Assembly: GCA_016521575.1 (NCBI GenBank)
Contig: JAEKDP010000004.1
Location: 248,001-312,000, forward strand
DNA from: Rhodobacteraceae bacterium F11138
GTDB taxonomy: Bacteria > Pseudomonadota > Alphaproteobacteria > Rhodobacterales > Rhodobacteraceae
Direction: 5' to 3'
Length of the DNA stretch: 64,000 bases
Notes under the pieces: generated by a model
Database searches by the model: none
Told to the model about the DNA's origin: nothing
What the model saw: only the letters and a program-made list of their open reading frames with translations
Translations under genes and position numbers: made by a program
Shown here: piece by piece, positions 17,825 through 26,471 of the stretch
Numbering within the stretch: the first letter of the stretch is position 1
Layout of the letters: each line of letters starts with the position of its first letter

Positions 17825-18928
17825 ATGCAGGGACAACCCCATCGCTTTTCACTGGGAACCGGCACGATGGTGCTGGCGACGATCGGAATGCTGGTTGTCC
17901 TGTCGCCATTCTGGGCGGCGATTTTCTGGGCGGTTGTTCTGGCGATACTGTTCTGGCCCTTGCGACAGTGGCTGGTCAACCAATGGCCGGGCCGAACGAC
18001 TTTCGCGTCGGCTCTGATCCTTGTCGGCATCATCATCTTCATCCTGCTCCCCTCGTTTCTGATCGCGGGGCTGATCGCGGACGGTGCCGCCGCAATCGTT
18101 GCACAGGTTCAATCGGGCGCATTCAAGCCCGCCGAGATTCTGGAAACGCTTCCGACCCGTTTTCCCAGATTGGCCGACTGGCTGCCCAGATGGGGCTTTG
18201 ATATCAACGAAATCAGATCGATCGTGGGTCAGGGATTCGTGTCGGCAGGACAGTTCGCCGTCGCCAATATCGCGGTAATCGGCCAAAGCGCATCCGCGTT
18301 CCTGTTTCACGTCTTCCTTGCCCTCTATATCCTGTTTGCCCTGCTTCAGAGCGGCGACCGGATCTATCGATCCGTTTTCGACAGCTTTCCCGTATCCCGG
18401 CACAACAAGGAAAAGTTCTTTGCCGCCTTTTCGGACATGGCCGTCGCGACGATAAAGGGGATGCTGTCGGTCGGGATCGTACAGGCCATTCTGGGCGGTC
18501 TGATTTTCTGGGTTCTGAACATCCCCAGCCCGATTTTCTGGGGTGCGCTCATGGGTCTGTTGTCCGTGGTGCCGCCCTTTGGCGCCGGTTTCATCTGGGC
18601 ACCCGCGGGCATCGTGATGATGCTGAACGGAAACATCCAGAGCGGCCTGATCCTGTTGGCCTTCGGGGCCGGCGTGATCAGCATGTCCGACAATGTCGTG
18701 CGCCCTATCGTCGTCGGGCGCGCCAGCAGCGTGCCCGGCTATCTGGTGCTCACAACGACATTGGGCGGGCTTGCGGTGTTCGGACTGACCGGGCTGGTGC
18801 TGGGCCCGGTGATCGCATCCCTTTTCCTGTCGGTCTGGCAGTTGTTCGACGAGACCGAAAAACAACAAGCCACCCCCGCCCGGATCGAAAACGAAACACC
18901 CGCCGGATCAATCGACAGCACCGGTTGA
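17825..18928 (+). CDS. AI-2E family transporter (PerM-like membrane protein)
   Basis: 367 aa from ATG 17825, which has AGGGAC upstream; an earlier in-frame ATG adds 20 non-conserved residues. It has about eight hydrophobic helices, two at the N-terminus (TMVLATIGMLVVLSPFWAAIFWAVVLAILFW), a soluble middle part and a helix-rich C-terminal half. The C-terminal part contains GALMGLLSVVPPFGAGFIWAPAG and DNVVRPIVVGR, the family's conserved core. Members include quorum-signal exporters and Na+/H+ antiporters, so the substrate is open. Monocistronic by spacing. Confidence 0.85.
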   Translation: MQGQPHRFSLGTGTMVLATIGMLVVLSPFWAAIFWAVVLAILFWPLRQWLVNQWPGRTTFASALILVGIIIFILLPSFLIAGLIADGAAAIVAQVQSGAFKPAEILETLPTRFPRLADWLPRWGFDINEIRSIVGQGFVSAGQFAVANIAVIGQSASAFLFHVFLALYILFALLQSGDRIYRSVFDSFPVSRHNKEKFFAAFSDMAVATIKGMLSVGIVQAILGGLIFWVLNIPSPIFWGALMGLLSVVPPFGAGFIWAPAGIVMMLNGNIQSGLILLAFGAGVISMSDNVVRPIVVGRASSVPGYLVLTTTLGGLAVFGLTGLVLGPVIASLFLSVWQLFDETEKQQATPARIENETPAGSIDSTG

Positions 18929-19096
18929 GCGCGGCAAAGACTTTGGCATGTTTTATGCCGTGCCCGGTTGCGTTCAAACACCGGTTCATCTTATCGTTTA
19001 GCAGGACTCTCGCTAGAGGGTTCATAGAAACCGTCCATTCGACATGAAAGCCGTTTGTCGATGACACCGTTGCAAAACAGGGTTCCGGTTCGAAAC

Positions 19097-19795
19097 ATGA
19101 ACATGAAATATCTGATTCCCGCATTTTTCATTGCCTGTCTTGCGTCTCTGTCTGTCGCACCCGCGCAGGCCCAAGAGATCGGCACCGTCAATTTCGACTT
19201 TGACTCCGCCGAACTCGATGCCGAGGCGATGAGCAAGATTGTGCAAATCGCGGAGAAACTGAAATCCATCGACAGCTACAAGCCAACCGTCGTCGTCGGC
19301 TATACCGATGCCGTGGGCAGTTCGGGCTATAATCTCGGGCTTGGTCAACGACGCGCCAATGCCGTGGCGGCTGCGCTGGCAGCCCAGGGCGTTCCGGTCG
19401 ACCGGGTCGGGCTGGTCGAAAGCAGGGGCGAAAATGACCTTCTGGTCACGGTTTCCACACCCGAACGCCGCAATCGGCGGGTGAATGTGACGCTCGAACA
19501 GATGATGGCTGCGTGCAACAACTATCGTACCGTTGCCCTGACACAACGCTCGATCGGGGCCGAATTGCAGAACGATCTGAAAACCCGCCTGACCAACGCC
19601 AGGACCCAGTTCAAGCAATTCCAGTCCGACGGGTTGAATACCGCCGCCTTTGAGGTTGCGGGGGCCGCGCGCGAGACCTGTGAAATCGCCGTTGCCTATG
19701 ACATGGGCGCCTATCGGAAACTGGAATATGCCCAGCGGTGTTTCTGCAACGCCGCCCGGCTGGATGTTGCCCTGGGGAAAATCCCTCCGGGCTAG
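19097..19795 (+). CDS. OmpA-domain envelope protein with a Cys-containing C-terminal extension
   Basis: 232 aa from ATG 19097 (a second ATG at 19103 is equally possible). Signal peptide MKYLIPAFFIACLASLSVAPAQA, cleavage before QE. Next is an OmpA/MotB peptidoglycan-binding domain (about residues 28-135) with NFDFDSAELD, GYTDAVGSSGYNLGLGQRRANAV and RNRRVNV, complete in its key Asp and Arg. The remaining ~100 residues carry four cysteines (AACNN, ETCEI, RCFCN) and no recognised domain. The OmpA domain usually sits at the C-terminus, so the order is unusual. Likely periplasmic and bound to the cell wall. Confidence 0.85.
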   Translation: MNMKYLIPAFFIACLASLSVAPAQAQEIGTVNFDFDSAELDAEAMSKIVQIAEKLKSIDSYKPTVVVGYTDAVGSSGYNLGLGQRRANAVAAALAAQGVPVDRVGLVESRGENDLLVTVSTPERRNRRVNVTLEQMMAACNNYRTVALTQRSIGAELQNDLKTRLTNARTQFKQFQSDGLNTAAFEVAGAARETCEIAVAYDMGAYRKLEYAQRCFCNAARLDVALGKIPPG

Positions 19796-19824
19796 GGATG
19801 CGCGCTGAAATCCCGACGCATCCC
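19795..19824 (+). terminator. Hairpin at the end of the OmpA-domain gene
   Basis: GGGATGCG (19795-19802) pairs with CGCATCCC (19817-19824) over a 14-nt loop, beginning on the last base of the stop codon. No T-run follows, so it is a weak terminator or a 3'-end stabiliser. Confidence 0.35.
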
Positions 19825-20127
19825 GCGCCCGCCACATCGATTGATCCCGGGTGCCGCGAAGGACCGAATCCGGAAGGCCAGGCGGGACAGGCCGAAAATC
19901 CGTTCTTGGGCGGACGATGCGATAAATTGCGCGTTGACGGTCGACCCCATGACATCGCCTCACATGAATTTGAGCCGAACGGCGCGGGTTTCAGTGTCAT
20001 TCCGGGTCATCTGCGCCTATCTGCTTGACGCGAACCAGATCAAGGATCGGAATTTGAACACCCGGCGGTATCCTTCTGTACATTCGGTCTTGGCCAAGAT
20101 GGCCGACCTTGGTCAAGGGCGGCCCGA
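19825..20127. other. Intergenic region before the ynj operon, no gene recognised
   Basis: About 300 bp. Frames across it show no family resemblance or ribosome sites. It presumably holds the promoter of the ynjF-ynjBCD operon. GGGCGG at 20117-20122 is a possible ribosome site for the ATG at 20128. Confidence 0.45.
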
Positions 20128-20754
20128 ATGATCGATGCGGCACTGATCCCGCTTCAACAGCGCCTGTTGAATCCGCTGGCCCAAAGACTGGCAAAACGCG
20201 GCATCGGCGCGGATCAGATCACGCTGGCCGGTTTTGGTATCGGCATTCTCGCCGTGCCTGCCCTGGCGGCGGGCCTGTTCGGATTGGCGCTGGTGTTCAT
20301 ATTGCTGAATCGGGTGGCGGACGGACTGGATGGTGCCGTGGCGCGTCTGGGCACCCCCACCGACCGCGGTGCGTTTCTGGATATCACGCTGGATTTCCTG
20401 TTCTACCCGCTGGTCCCGCTGGGATTTGCGCTGGCGGATCCCGCACAGAACGCATTGCCGGCGGCGGTATTGATCACCGCCTTTGTCGGCACCGGATCAT
20501 CGTTTCTGGCTTTTGCGGCGATTGCCGCACAGCGGGGGCAGACACCACAAGCCTATCCAACCAAGGGGATCTATTATCTGGGGGGGCTGACTGAAGGCGC
20601 CGAAACCATTGCCGTTCTGACGGCCATGTGCCTGCTCCCCGGCGCGTTTCCGGTTCTGGCGCTGGTTTTTTCCGCCGCTTGCGCCATCACCACCGTGACC
20701 CGTTGGGCGCAGGGATGGCGTGTCTTTGGCCAGAATTCGGATATAGATCGATAA
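20128..20754 (+). CDS. ynjF: CDP-alcohol phosphatidyltransferase family membrane protein (YnjF-like)
   Basis: 208 aa, multi-helix membrane protein. The family motif DGxxAR-x7-GxxxDxxxD is complete (DGAVARLGTPTDRGAFLDITLD, about residues 72-93); its aspartates bind metal and the CDP-alcohol. Such enzymes move a phospho-alcohol head group from CDP to an acceptor alcohol. It precedes ynjB by 41 bp on the same strand. In E. coli ynjF likewise lies in the ynjABCDEF cluster, which supports the name. The acceptor is unknown. Confidence 0.8.
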   Translation: MIDAALIPLQQRLLNPLAQRLAKRGIGADQITLAGFGIGILAVPALAAGLFGLALVFILLNRVADGLDGAVARLGTPTDRGAFLDITLDFLFYPLVPLGFALADPAQNALPAAVLITAFVGTGSSFLAFAAIAAQRGQTPQAYPTKGIYYLGGLTEGAETIAVLTAMCLLPGAFPVLALVFSAACAITTVTRWAQGWRVFGQNSDIDR

Positions 20755-20795
20755 CAGACTCCGCCCCTCCGGTAAAAACAGCACGAGGACAACAG

Positions 20796-21989
20796 ATGCG
20801 TAAACCCTTTCAGGCCGCACTTGCGCTTGCATTTCTTGCCACCGGCGCGCTTGCCGACGATTGGCAGACCACCCTGGACGCGGCACGGGGCCAGACCGTC
20901 TATTTCAATGCCTGGGGGGGCGATGCGCGCACCAACGCCTTTATCGCCTGGGCTTCGGAACAGACCCGCGCGCGCCATGGAGTCACCATCCGGCAGGTGA
21001 AGCTGACCGACACCGCCGAGGCGGTGACCCGCGTATTGTCGGAAAAGGCAGCCGGGCAGGATCGGAACGGTTCGGTCGATTTGATCTGGATAAACGGGCC
21101 GAATTTCCTGTCGATGAAAAATCAGGGCCTGCTGTTCGGACCCTTCGTGACGGACCTGCCCAATGCCCGCTATCTCGACCTGTCGCCGGGTTCGGCCAAT
21201 ACGGTGGATTTCACGACCCCGGTCGCGGGGATGGAAAGCCCGTGGCGATTGGCCCGGTTCGTGTTCACCTATGACAGCGCCCGGATGGACGCGCCGCCCG
21301 CGTCCATGGCCGGGTTTGTCGAATGGGCGGCGGCGCATCCCGGTCGCATGACCCATCCGGATCCGTCCAATTTCATGGGCGCGACCTTTCTGAAACAGGC
21401 TTTGCTGGAGTTGACCCCGGACCCTGCACTGTTGCAGCAGCCCGCAACCGACGACAGTTTTGCAACTGCATCCGCGCCCCTGTGGGTCTGGTACGATGCC
21501 CTGCGCCCAAATCTGTGGCGTGGCGGCAAGGTCCTGCCGGAAAACGAGTCAATTCAGCAGCAATTGCTGAACGATGGCGAAATCGACATCGCCATGTCCT
21601 TTGACCCCGCATCTGCCGCGGCGGCCATTGCACAGGGTCTTTTGCCCGACACCGCGCGCGTCTTCGTGCCGCAGGGCGGCACCATCGGCAACGTCAGCTT
21701 TGTCGCGATCCCGTTCAATGCGGCGCATCGCGAGGGGGCAATGGTGGTTGCAAATTTCCTGCTGGATCCTGAGACGCAGGCGCATATGCAGAACATCGAG
21801 GTTCTTGGCTCGTATTCGGTGCTCGACCCCGCCCGGCTGGACAGAGCAACCCGGAAGGCGTTTGAGCGGTTGCCCTCCAGTCCGGCCCTGCCGACCCGCA
21901 CGCAACTGGGGCCGACCTTGCTGGAACCGCATGCCAGCTGGATGACCCGTCTCACGCAGGCGTGGGCCGAACGCTATACCCGGGAATGA
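20796..21989 (+). CDS. ynjB: ABC transporter substrate-binding protein, YnjB type
   Basis: 397 aa from ATG 20796 with GAGGAC upstream. Signal peptide MRKPFQAALALAFLATGALA. The mature start DDWQTTLDAARGQTVYFNAWGGDARTN is typical of YnjB, a group-2 extracellular binding protein related to thiamine- and iron-type receptors. It is followed without a gap by the permease (ATGA overlap at 21986-21989). Periplasmic receptor of the YnjBCD importer; the ligand is not established for the family. Confidence 0.88.
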   Translation: MRKPFQAALALAFLATGALADDWQTTLDAARGQTVYFNAWGGDARTNAFIAWASEQTRARHGVTIRQVKLTDTAEAVTRVLSEKAAGQDRNGSVDLIWINGPNFLSMKNQGLLFGPFVTDLPNARYLDLSPGSANTVDFTTPVAGMESPWRLARFVFTYDSARMDAPPASMAGFVEWAAAHPGRMTHPDPSNFMGATFLKQALLELTPDPALLQQPATDDSFATASAPLWVWYDALRPNLWRGGKVLPENESIQQQLLNDGEIDIAMSFDPASAAAAIAQGLLPDTARVFVPQGGTIGNVSFVAIPFNAAHREGAMVVANFLLDPETQAHMQNIEVLGSYSVLDPARLDRATRKAFERLPSSPALPTRTQLGPTLLEPHASWMTRLTQAWAERYTRE

Positions 21990-23692
21990 TCAAGCGCACC
22001 GACAAGGCGCTGCGCGCGGGCGTGTTGCTGGTCTTGTCGCTGGGCGTGATCGGGCCCCTTGGCGCGGGGCTGGCCCAGACCGCCGCCGCGTCTTTCGGGT
22101 ACATGCCCGCACTGGGGGCGCATGAGTTCGGGCTGGCCGCCTACCGCAGCCTGTTCGATCTGCCCGGCGTCTGGACCTCTGTCCGGCTGTCGCTGATCAC
22201 CGGCGGAACAGCGACCCTGTTGTCGCTGATGCTTGCGGTCGGGTTCTGTGCCATGGCCCATGATCGCATGTCCGATCATGCGGCGGCGCGGTGGCTGACG
22301 CCGTTTCTGGCGGCACCGCACGCGGCGATGGCAATCGGGTTGGCGTTTGTTCTGGCCCCCTCCGGATGGATTGCGCGCCTGCTGTCGCCGGTGCTGGGAC
22401 TGGACCGACCGCCCGACCTGACGCTGGTGAATGACCCGATGGGCATTGCCCTGATCCTGGGGCTGATGGTCAAGGAAGTGCCATTCCTGCTGCTGGTGAT
22501 GCTGGCGGCGTTGACGCAGATCCCCGTGCGGGCGCATATGGCCGCGGGACGTGCGCTTGGCTATGGGCGGGGGCTGGTCTGGATCAAGATCATCGCACCG
22601 CAGGTCTGGCCGCTGATCCGGCTGCCGGTCATGGTGGTCCTGGCCTATGCGTTGTCGACCGTCGAGATGGGGCTGATCCTTGGCCCATCGACACCGCCGG
22701 TCTTTGCCGTGTTTGTGGTACGTCTGCTCAATGCCCCGGATCTGAACATGATCCTGCCGGGATCGGCGGGCGCCGTCGTTCAGGCGATATTGGTTGCCGG
22801 TGCGTTCGCAATGCTCTGGCTGGGCGAGCGCCTGTCGCGGTGGGCCGGCCTGTGGTGGCTGCGGGCCGGCGGGCGCGGCAGTTCGACCGAGCCCTTGTTG
22901 CGTCTCGGCAGTGGCGCGGTCATGGCGCTGTTTGTGTTGGGCGCGCTCGCCATGACCGCGCTGGCGATCTGGTCGGTCGCCTGGCGCTGGCCCTGGCCTG
23001 CTGTGTTGCCCGAAACCTGGTCCATGCGGGCCTGGGTCGGATCGGCGGCGGGCTGGCGTCCTGCGCTGGCGAACACGCTGATCCTGGCGTTTGTCACGGC
23101 GGCCTTGTCCCTGATGCTGGCCATCGCATGGCTGGAGGGCGAAGATCGTGGCCGGATGGCACGCGCCCGGTGGGCCGAGGCCCTGATCTATCTGCCGCTT
23201 CTGGTGCCCCAGATCGCCTTTCTCTACGGCTTGAACGTTCTGTATCTGCGTATCGGGATCAGTGGCGGCATGCTGGCGACGATCTGGGCGCAGACATTGT
23301 TCGTCTTTCCCTATGTCATGATCGCCCTGTCCGACCCCTGGCGCGCCCTGGATCCCCGGCTGGATCGGGTGGCGGCATCGTTGGGGGCGAAACCGTGGCG
23401 GCGGCTGTTCACCGTCAAACTGCCGCTGCTGCTGACACCGATTCTGGCGGCCATTGCCATCGGCGTGGCCGTTTCCGTGGCACAATATCTGCCGACCCTG
23501 TTCATGGGGGCGGGCCGGGTGGCAACCCTGACGACAGAGGCGGTCACACTGGCCGCAGGATCCGACCGCCGGATCACCGGGGTCCATGCCGCGTTGCAGG
23601 CGGGATTGCCGTTTGCGGTCTACGCGCTGGCTTTTGTTCTGCCGGCGGTCCTGTATCGAAATCGTGCGGCTATGAAAGGTGGGATCCGATGA
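21986..23692 (+). CDS. ynjC: ABC transporter permease, YnjC type (double-length)
   Basis: 568 aa from ATG 21986. It contains two fused permease halves, each with about six membrane helices. Each half has a cytoplasmic coupling loop: GRALGYGRGLVWIKIIAPQVWP near residue 190 and AASLGAKPWRRLFTVKLPLLL near residue 470. The architecture matches ThiP-like and FbpB-like permeases. It forms the channel with YnjD and overlaps ynjD by 4 bp. Confidence 0.9.
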   Translation: MIKRTDKALRAGVLLVLSLGVIGPLGAGLAQTAAASFGYMPALGAHEFGLAAYRSLFDLPGVWTSVRLSLITGGTATLLSLMLAVGFCAMAHDRMSDHAAARWLTPFLAAPHAAMAIGLAFVLAPSGWIARLLSPVLGLDRPPDLTLVNDPMGIALILGLMVKEVPFLLLVMLAALTQIPVRAHMAAGRALGYGRGLVWIKIIAPQVWPLIRLPVMVVLAYALSTVEMGLILGPSTPPVFAVFVVRLLNAPDLNMILPGSAGAVVQAILVAGAFAMLWLGERLSRWAGLWWLRAGGRGSSTEPLLRLGSGAVMALFVLGALAMTALAIWSVAWRWPWPAVLPETWSMRAWVGSAAGWRPALANTLILAFVTAALSLMLAIAWLEGEDRGRMARARWAEALIYLPLLVPQIAFLYGLNVLYLRIGISGGMLATIWAQTLFVFPYVMIALSDPWRALDPRLDRVAASLGAKPWRRLFTVKLPLLLTPILAAIAIGVAVSVAQYLPTLFMGAGRVATLTTEAVTLAAGSDRRITGVHAALQAGLPFAVYALAFVLPAVLYRNRAAMKGGIR

Positions 23693-24336
23693 CCCTGCAA
23701 CTGATCCGGCTAGAAATACGCGTCACCGATGCGGCCCCCCTGTTTCCACCGATCTGCCTGAGCGTTGCACCGGGTCAGTCCGCCACCATCATGGGCCGGT
23801 CCGGCATCGGCAAATCGACCTTGCTGGATGCCATCGCCGGACATCTTGCGTCTGCGTTTTGCCTGACGGGACAGGTGCGGCTGAACGGTCGCGACATCTT
23901 GCATCTGCCCCCCGAAGCGCGCCGCATCGGCCTGATGTTTCAGGACAGCATGCTGTTTCCCCATCTCAGCGTGGGCGACAATCTGGCCTTCGGGCTTGCG
24001 CGCACCGTGCGGGGCCGAGGCGCGCGGCGCGCGGCGGTGGAGGCCGCGCTTGGACAGGCCGGGCTGGAGGGCATGTACGATCGCGATCCGGCCAGCCTGT
24101 CGGGCGGACAGAAATCCCGCGCCGCGCTGATGCGGACCCTGCTGGCCGAACCCGCCGCACTGCTGCTGGACGAACCGTTCTCGAAACTGGATGCGGCGCT
24201 GCGCCAAGAGATGCGCAGCTTCACCTTTCGCCATATCAAGGCCCGTGACATTCCGGCCCTGATGGTCACCCACGATCCGCAGGATATGGAAGCAGCGGAG
24301 GGTCCGGGTCTGGTTCTGGAACCGGCAACGCCCTGA
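23689..24336 (+). CDS. ynjD: ABC transporter ATP-binding protein, YnjD type
   Basis: 215 aa, start at ATG 23689 overlapping the ynjC stop; the much longer upstream frame is only an antisense-like extension within ynjC. Walker A GRSGIGKST, signature LSGGQKSR, Walker B LLLDEPFSKLD and switch His (MVTHDPQD) are all intact. The length equals E. coli YnjD (217 aa). It powers the YnjBC importer. Its stop abuts the stop of the convergent RuBisCO-like gene with no spacer. Confidence 0.9.
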   Translation: MTLQLIRLEIRVTDAAPLFPPICLSVAPGQSATIMGRSGIGKSTLLDAIAGHLASAFCLTGQVRLNGRDILHLPPEARRIGLMFQDSMLFPHLSVGDNLAFGLARTVRGRGARRAAVEAALGQAGLEGMYDRDPASLSGGQKSRAALMRTLLAEPAALLLDEPFSKLDAALRQEMRSFTFRHIKARDIPALMVTHDPQDMEAAEGPGLVLEPATP

Positions 24337-25467
24337 TCAGGCGATCCCGGATCGTGACGCATCCAGACGGGCGCACAGCTCGGCGATGGCCTCACCGATG
24401 CGCGTCCCGTGGCGCAACAGGCTGCCGCCCAACAGGAACATCGCGTCCTCGCCATACATGTTCAACATCTCGGCTCCGCGCTCGGGGCTCATGCCGCCAC
24501 CCGGGCTGGGCAGGATGGGGCATCCGATCCCCGCAGGATCGCCACACGCGGCTGCAATCGCCTGACATTCCTGAGCGGTGAACCCGAACCGCCCGCCGAC
24601 ATTGGGAAAGACCGAAATATCCGCCCCGGCCAGCCGTTGCATCGTGCCAAACATCATGGCGTGGCTGAAACCGGTATCCGCTGACAGAACATAGGGGCCA
24701 AGAAAGCTGGGATGGGTCATGATCGGCAGGTTGATCGCGTCGTTGCGTGCCAGCCGGTGCACGGTATCGAACCCGAACAGACCCGGCATCACCAACAGCC
24801 CGTCCACGCCCGCGCGGGCGGCAAAAACAGCCATCCCATCCAGATCGGCACTGTGTCCGGCCAACCCGGCAAAATACAGACAGGGCCGACCGGTCCGGGC
24901 CTTGGCGCGTGCCAGTGACTCGGTGATGGCTTCGACCCGGTCACGGAACGGGGCACAGGGCTGATTGGTCAGCCCGTGATCCTCCTTGACGATATGGGCA
25001 CCACCCAGGGCGCAGCGGTATGCGGTTTCCGCCAGTTGTGCGGGGCTGGAGCCCTGCGGTTTCAGAACCGGCGCGATAAAGGGTCCCCGATCCAGTCCCG
25101 CCAACCGGCGCATTCCCCGGATCCCGAACCGCGCGCCCGGGAAATCCCGCGCCAATGGTCCCAAATCCAGACCGACGACCTTGAGACCCCTTTGAATGCT
25201 GGAATTGCCGAAGATCACATTCAGCAGTTGGGGCAGTTCGGTGCCACAGCTTTCCGGACTATAGCTGACCACGCCGCGCCACTGCCCTTCGGAGTCGGCC
25301 CCGATTTCTTCGACCTGCCCCAGGATTTCATCCTCGATGAAGCCAGCCGGCACAACGTCGCGCGGAATCTCGACTGTCTGCTCCAGCGCGATGCCCTCGG
25401 CGCGGGCCATCGCCTCGGCCCGGTCGGCGGCAAAAATCCGGTAGGTGACAGCGAAACGGTCGCTCAT
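24337..25467 (-). CDS. RuBisCO-like protein (form IV, non-carboxylating)
   Basis: 376 aa, shorter than true RuBisCO large subunits (~470). The large-subunit fold is recognisable. Matches to active-site positions are Asn in FGNSS (88), Lys in VLKPQG (136, equals K175), Lys161 in HIVKEDHG (equals the carbamylated K201), Asp163 (D203), His252 (H294), Ser321 and GGG, and GGS at 347-349. Departures are Gln138 for K177, His164 for metal ligand E204, Pro for R295 and Arg293 for loop-6 K334. It therefore cannot be a carboxylase. The KEDHG form resembles the branch containing the 3-oxo-isoapionate-phosphate enzymes (OiaX/OiaT), an unproven assignment. It is the last gene of the arm and overlaps the transketolase C subunit by 4 bp. 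Confidence 0.9.
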   Translation of the reverse strand: MSDRFAVTYRIFAADRAEAMARAEGIALEQTVEIPRDVVPAGFIEDEILGQVEEIGADSEGQWRGVVSYSPESCGTELPQLLNVIFGNSSIQRGLKVVGLDLGPLARDFPGARFGIRGMRRLAGLDRGPFIAPVLKPQGSSPAQLAETAYRCALGGAHIVKEDHGLTNQPCAPFRDRVEAITESLARAKARTGRPCLYFAGLAGHSADLDGMAVFAARAGVDGLLVMPGLFGFDTVHRLARNDAINLPIMTHPSFLGPYVLSADTGFSHAMMFGTMQRLAGADISVFPNVGGRFGFTAQECQAIAAACGDPAGIGCPILPSPGGGMSPERGAEMLNMYGEDAMFLLGGSLLRHGTRIGEAIAELCARLDASRSGIA

Positions 25468-26471
25468 AGCCCCTCGGCCTTGACCGTGGAATGCACCGCC
25501 TCGATGCGCGTGGCGGTCAGATCAGCCTCGGCAATGCCAAAATCGGCCCCCATCAGCCGCTCGACCCCGGCAACCAGCGCGGTGGCATCCAGCCCATAGT
25601 GTTTCATCAGGTAGGAACGCGATCCGCCATGCGCATAGGTGTCTTTCAGCCCCAGCCGAACCAGCCGCTTGCCAACGCCATGATCGGCCATGATTTCAGC
25701 CAGAAGCGATCCGATGCCGCCTTCGGTCACATGATTTTCCAATGTCACCACACCATGGCGCACCGATGCGATGTGATCCAGCATGGCGGCAGCATCAAAA
25801 GGCTTGATCGTGTTCAGATGCAGATGGCGGACCGAAACACCGGCGCCTTCCAGCGCGGCGCGCGCGCGCAGGGCTTCTTCGGTGGTGATCCCCGAGGTGA
25901 CGATCAGGACATCCTCGCCAAGCGCCAGTTCGCGCATCTTGCCGACCTCGATGGGCGTGTCGAACAGCCGCGGCACCGAGCCGCGCAACACCCGGCAATA
26001 GACCGGGCCGTCGATGCTGTCGGCGGCTTCGCAGATGCTTTCCACCTCGGTGGCGTCGCCGGTTTCCAGAACCGTCATGTTGGGGATCGAGCGCATGACG
26101 CTGATGTCCTCGATCGCCTGATGGGTCATCCCGCCCGGTGTGGTGATGCCCGGCAGAAAGCCCATCAGCCGCACCTTGCGCCGGGGATAGGCCACCGACG
26201 CCATCAACTGATCATAGGGCCGCCGGTACAGGAACACGCCAAAGGTATGGATGAAGGGCCGAAAGCCCGCCAGCCCAAGGCCGCCGGCAAAGCTCATCAT
26301 GTTTTGTTCGGCCATGCCCAGGCTCAGGAACTGGTCCGGGTGATTGTCACGGAATTTGTCGATTTCGCAGGAACTGGTCAGATCGGCGGACAGGCACAGA
26401 ACGTCCGGATTGGCCAATGCGTGCTTTTCAAATGCGCGCTCATAGGGGCGCGATACCATTTCAACCATCAT
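25464..26471 (-). CDS. Split transketolase, C-terminal subunit
   Basis: 335 aa. Pyrimidine-binding domain (about 1-170) with the catalytic-Glu segment FLSLGMAEQNMMSFAGGLG, then the C-terminal transketolase domain from about residue 190. It pairs with the N-terminal subunit encoded just upstream (4-bp overlap) to give a heteromeric transketolase, as in AptAB apulose-4-phosphate transketolase and similar split enzymes. It should bind ThDP between the two subunits and move a C2 ketol unit. The donor ketose phosphate is not readable from sequence. Confidence 0.9.
   Translation of the reverse strand: MMVEMVSRPYERAFEKHALANPDVLCLSADLTSSCEIDKFRDNHPDQFLSLGMAEQNMMSFAGGLGLAGFRPFIHTFGVFLYRRPYDQLMASVAYPRRKVRLMGFLPGITTPGGMTHQAIEDISVMRSIPNMTVLETGDATEVESICEAADSIDGPVYCRVLRGSVPRLFDTPIEVGKMRELALGEDVLIVTSGITTEEALRARAALEGAGVSVRHLHLNTIKPFDAAAMLDHIASVRHGVVTLENHVTEGGIGSLLAEIMADHGVGKRLVRLGLKDTYAHGGSRSYLMKHYGLDATALVAGVERLMGADFGIAEADLTATRIEAVHSTVKAEGL

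Noticed and set aside
21974-23587. 537-aa minus-strand open frame
   Set aside because: Antisense to ynjC; composed of Gln/Arg/His/Pro runs typical of a reverse reading of membrane-protein codons.
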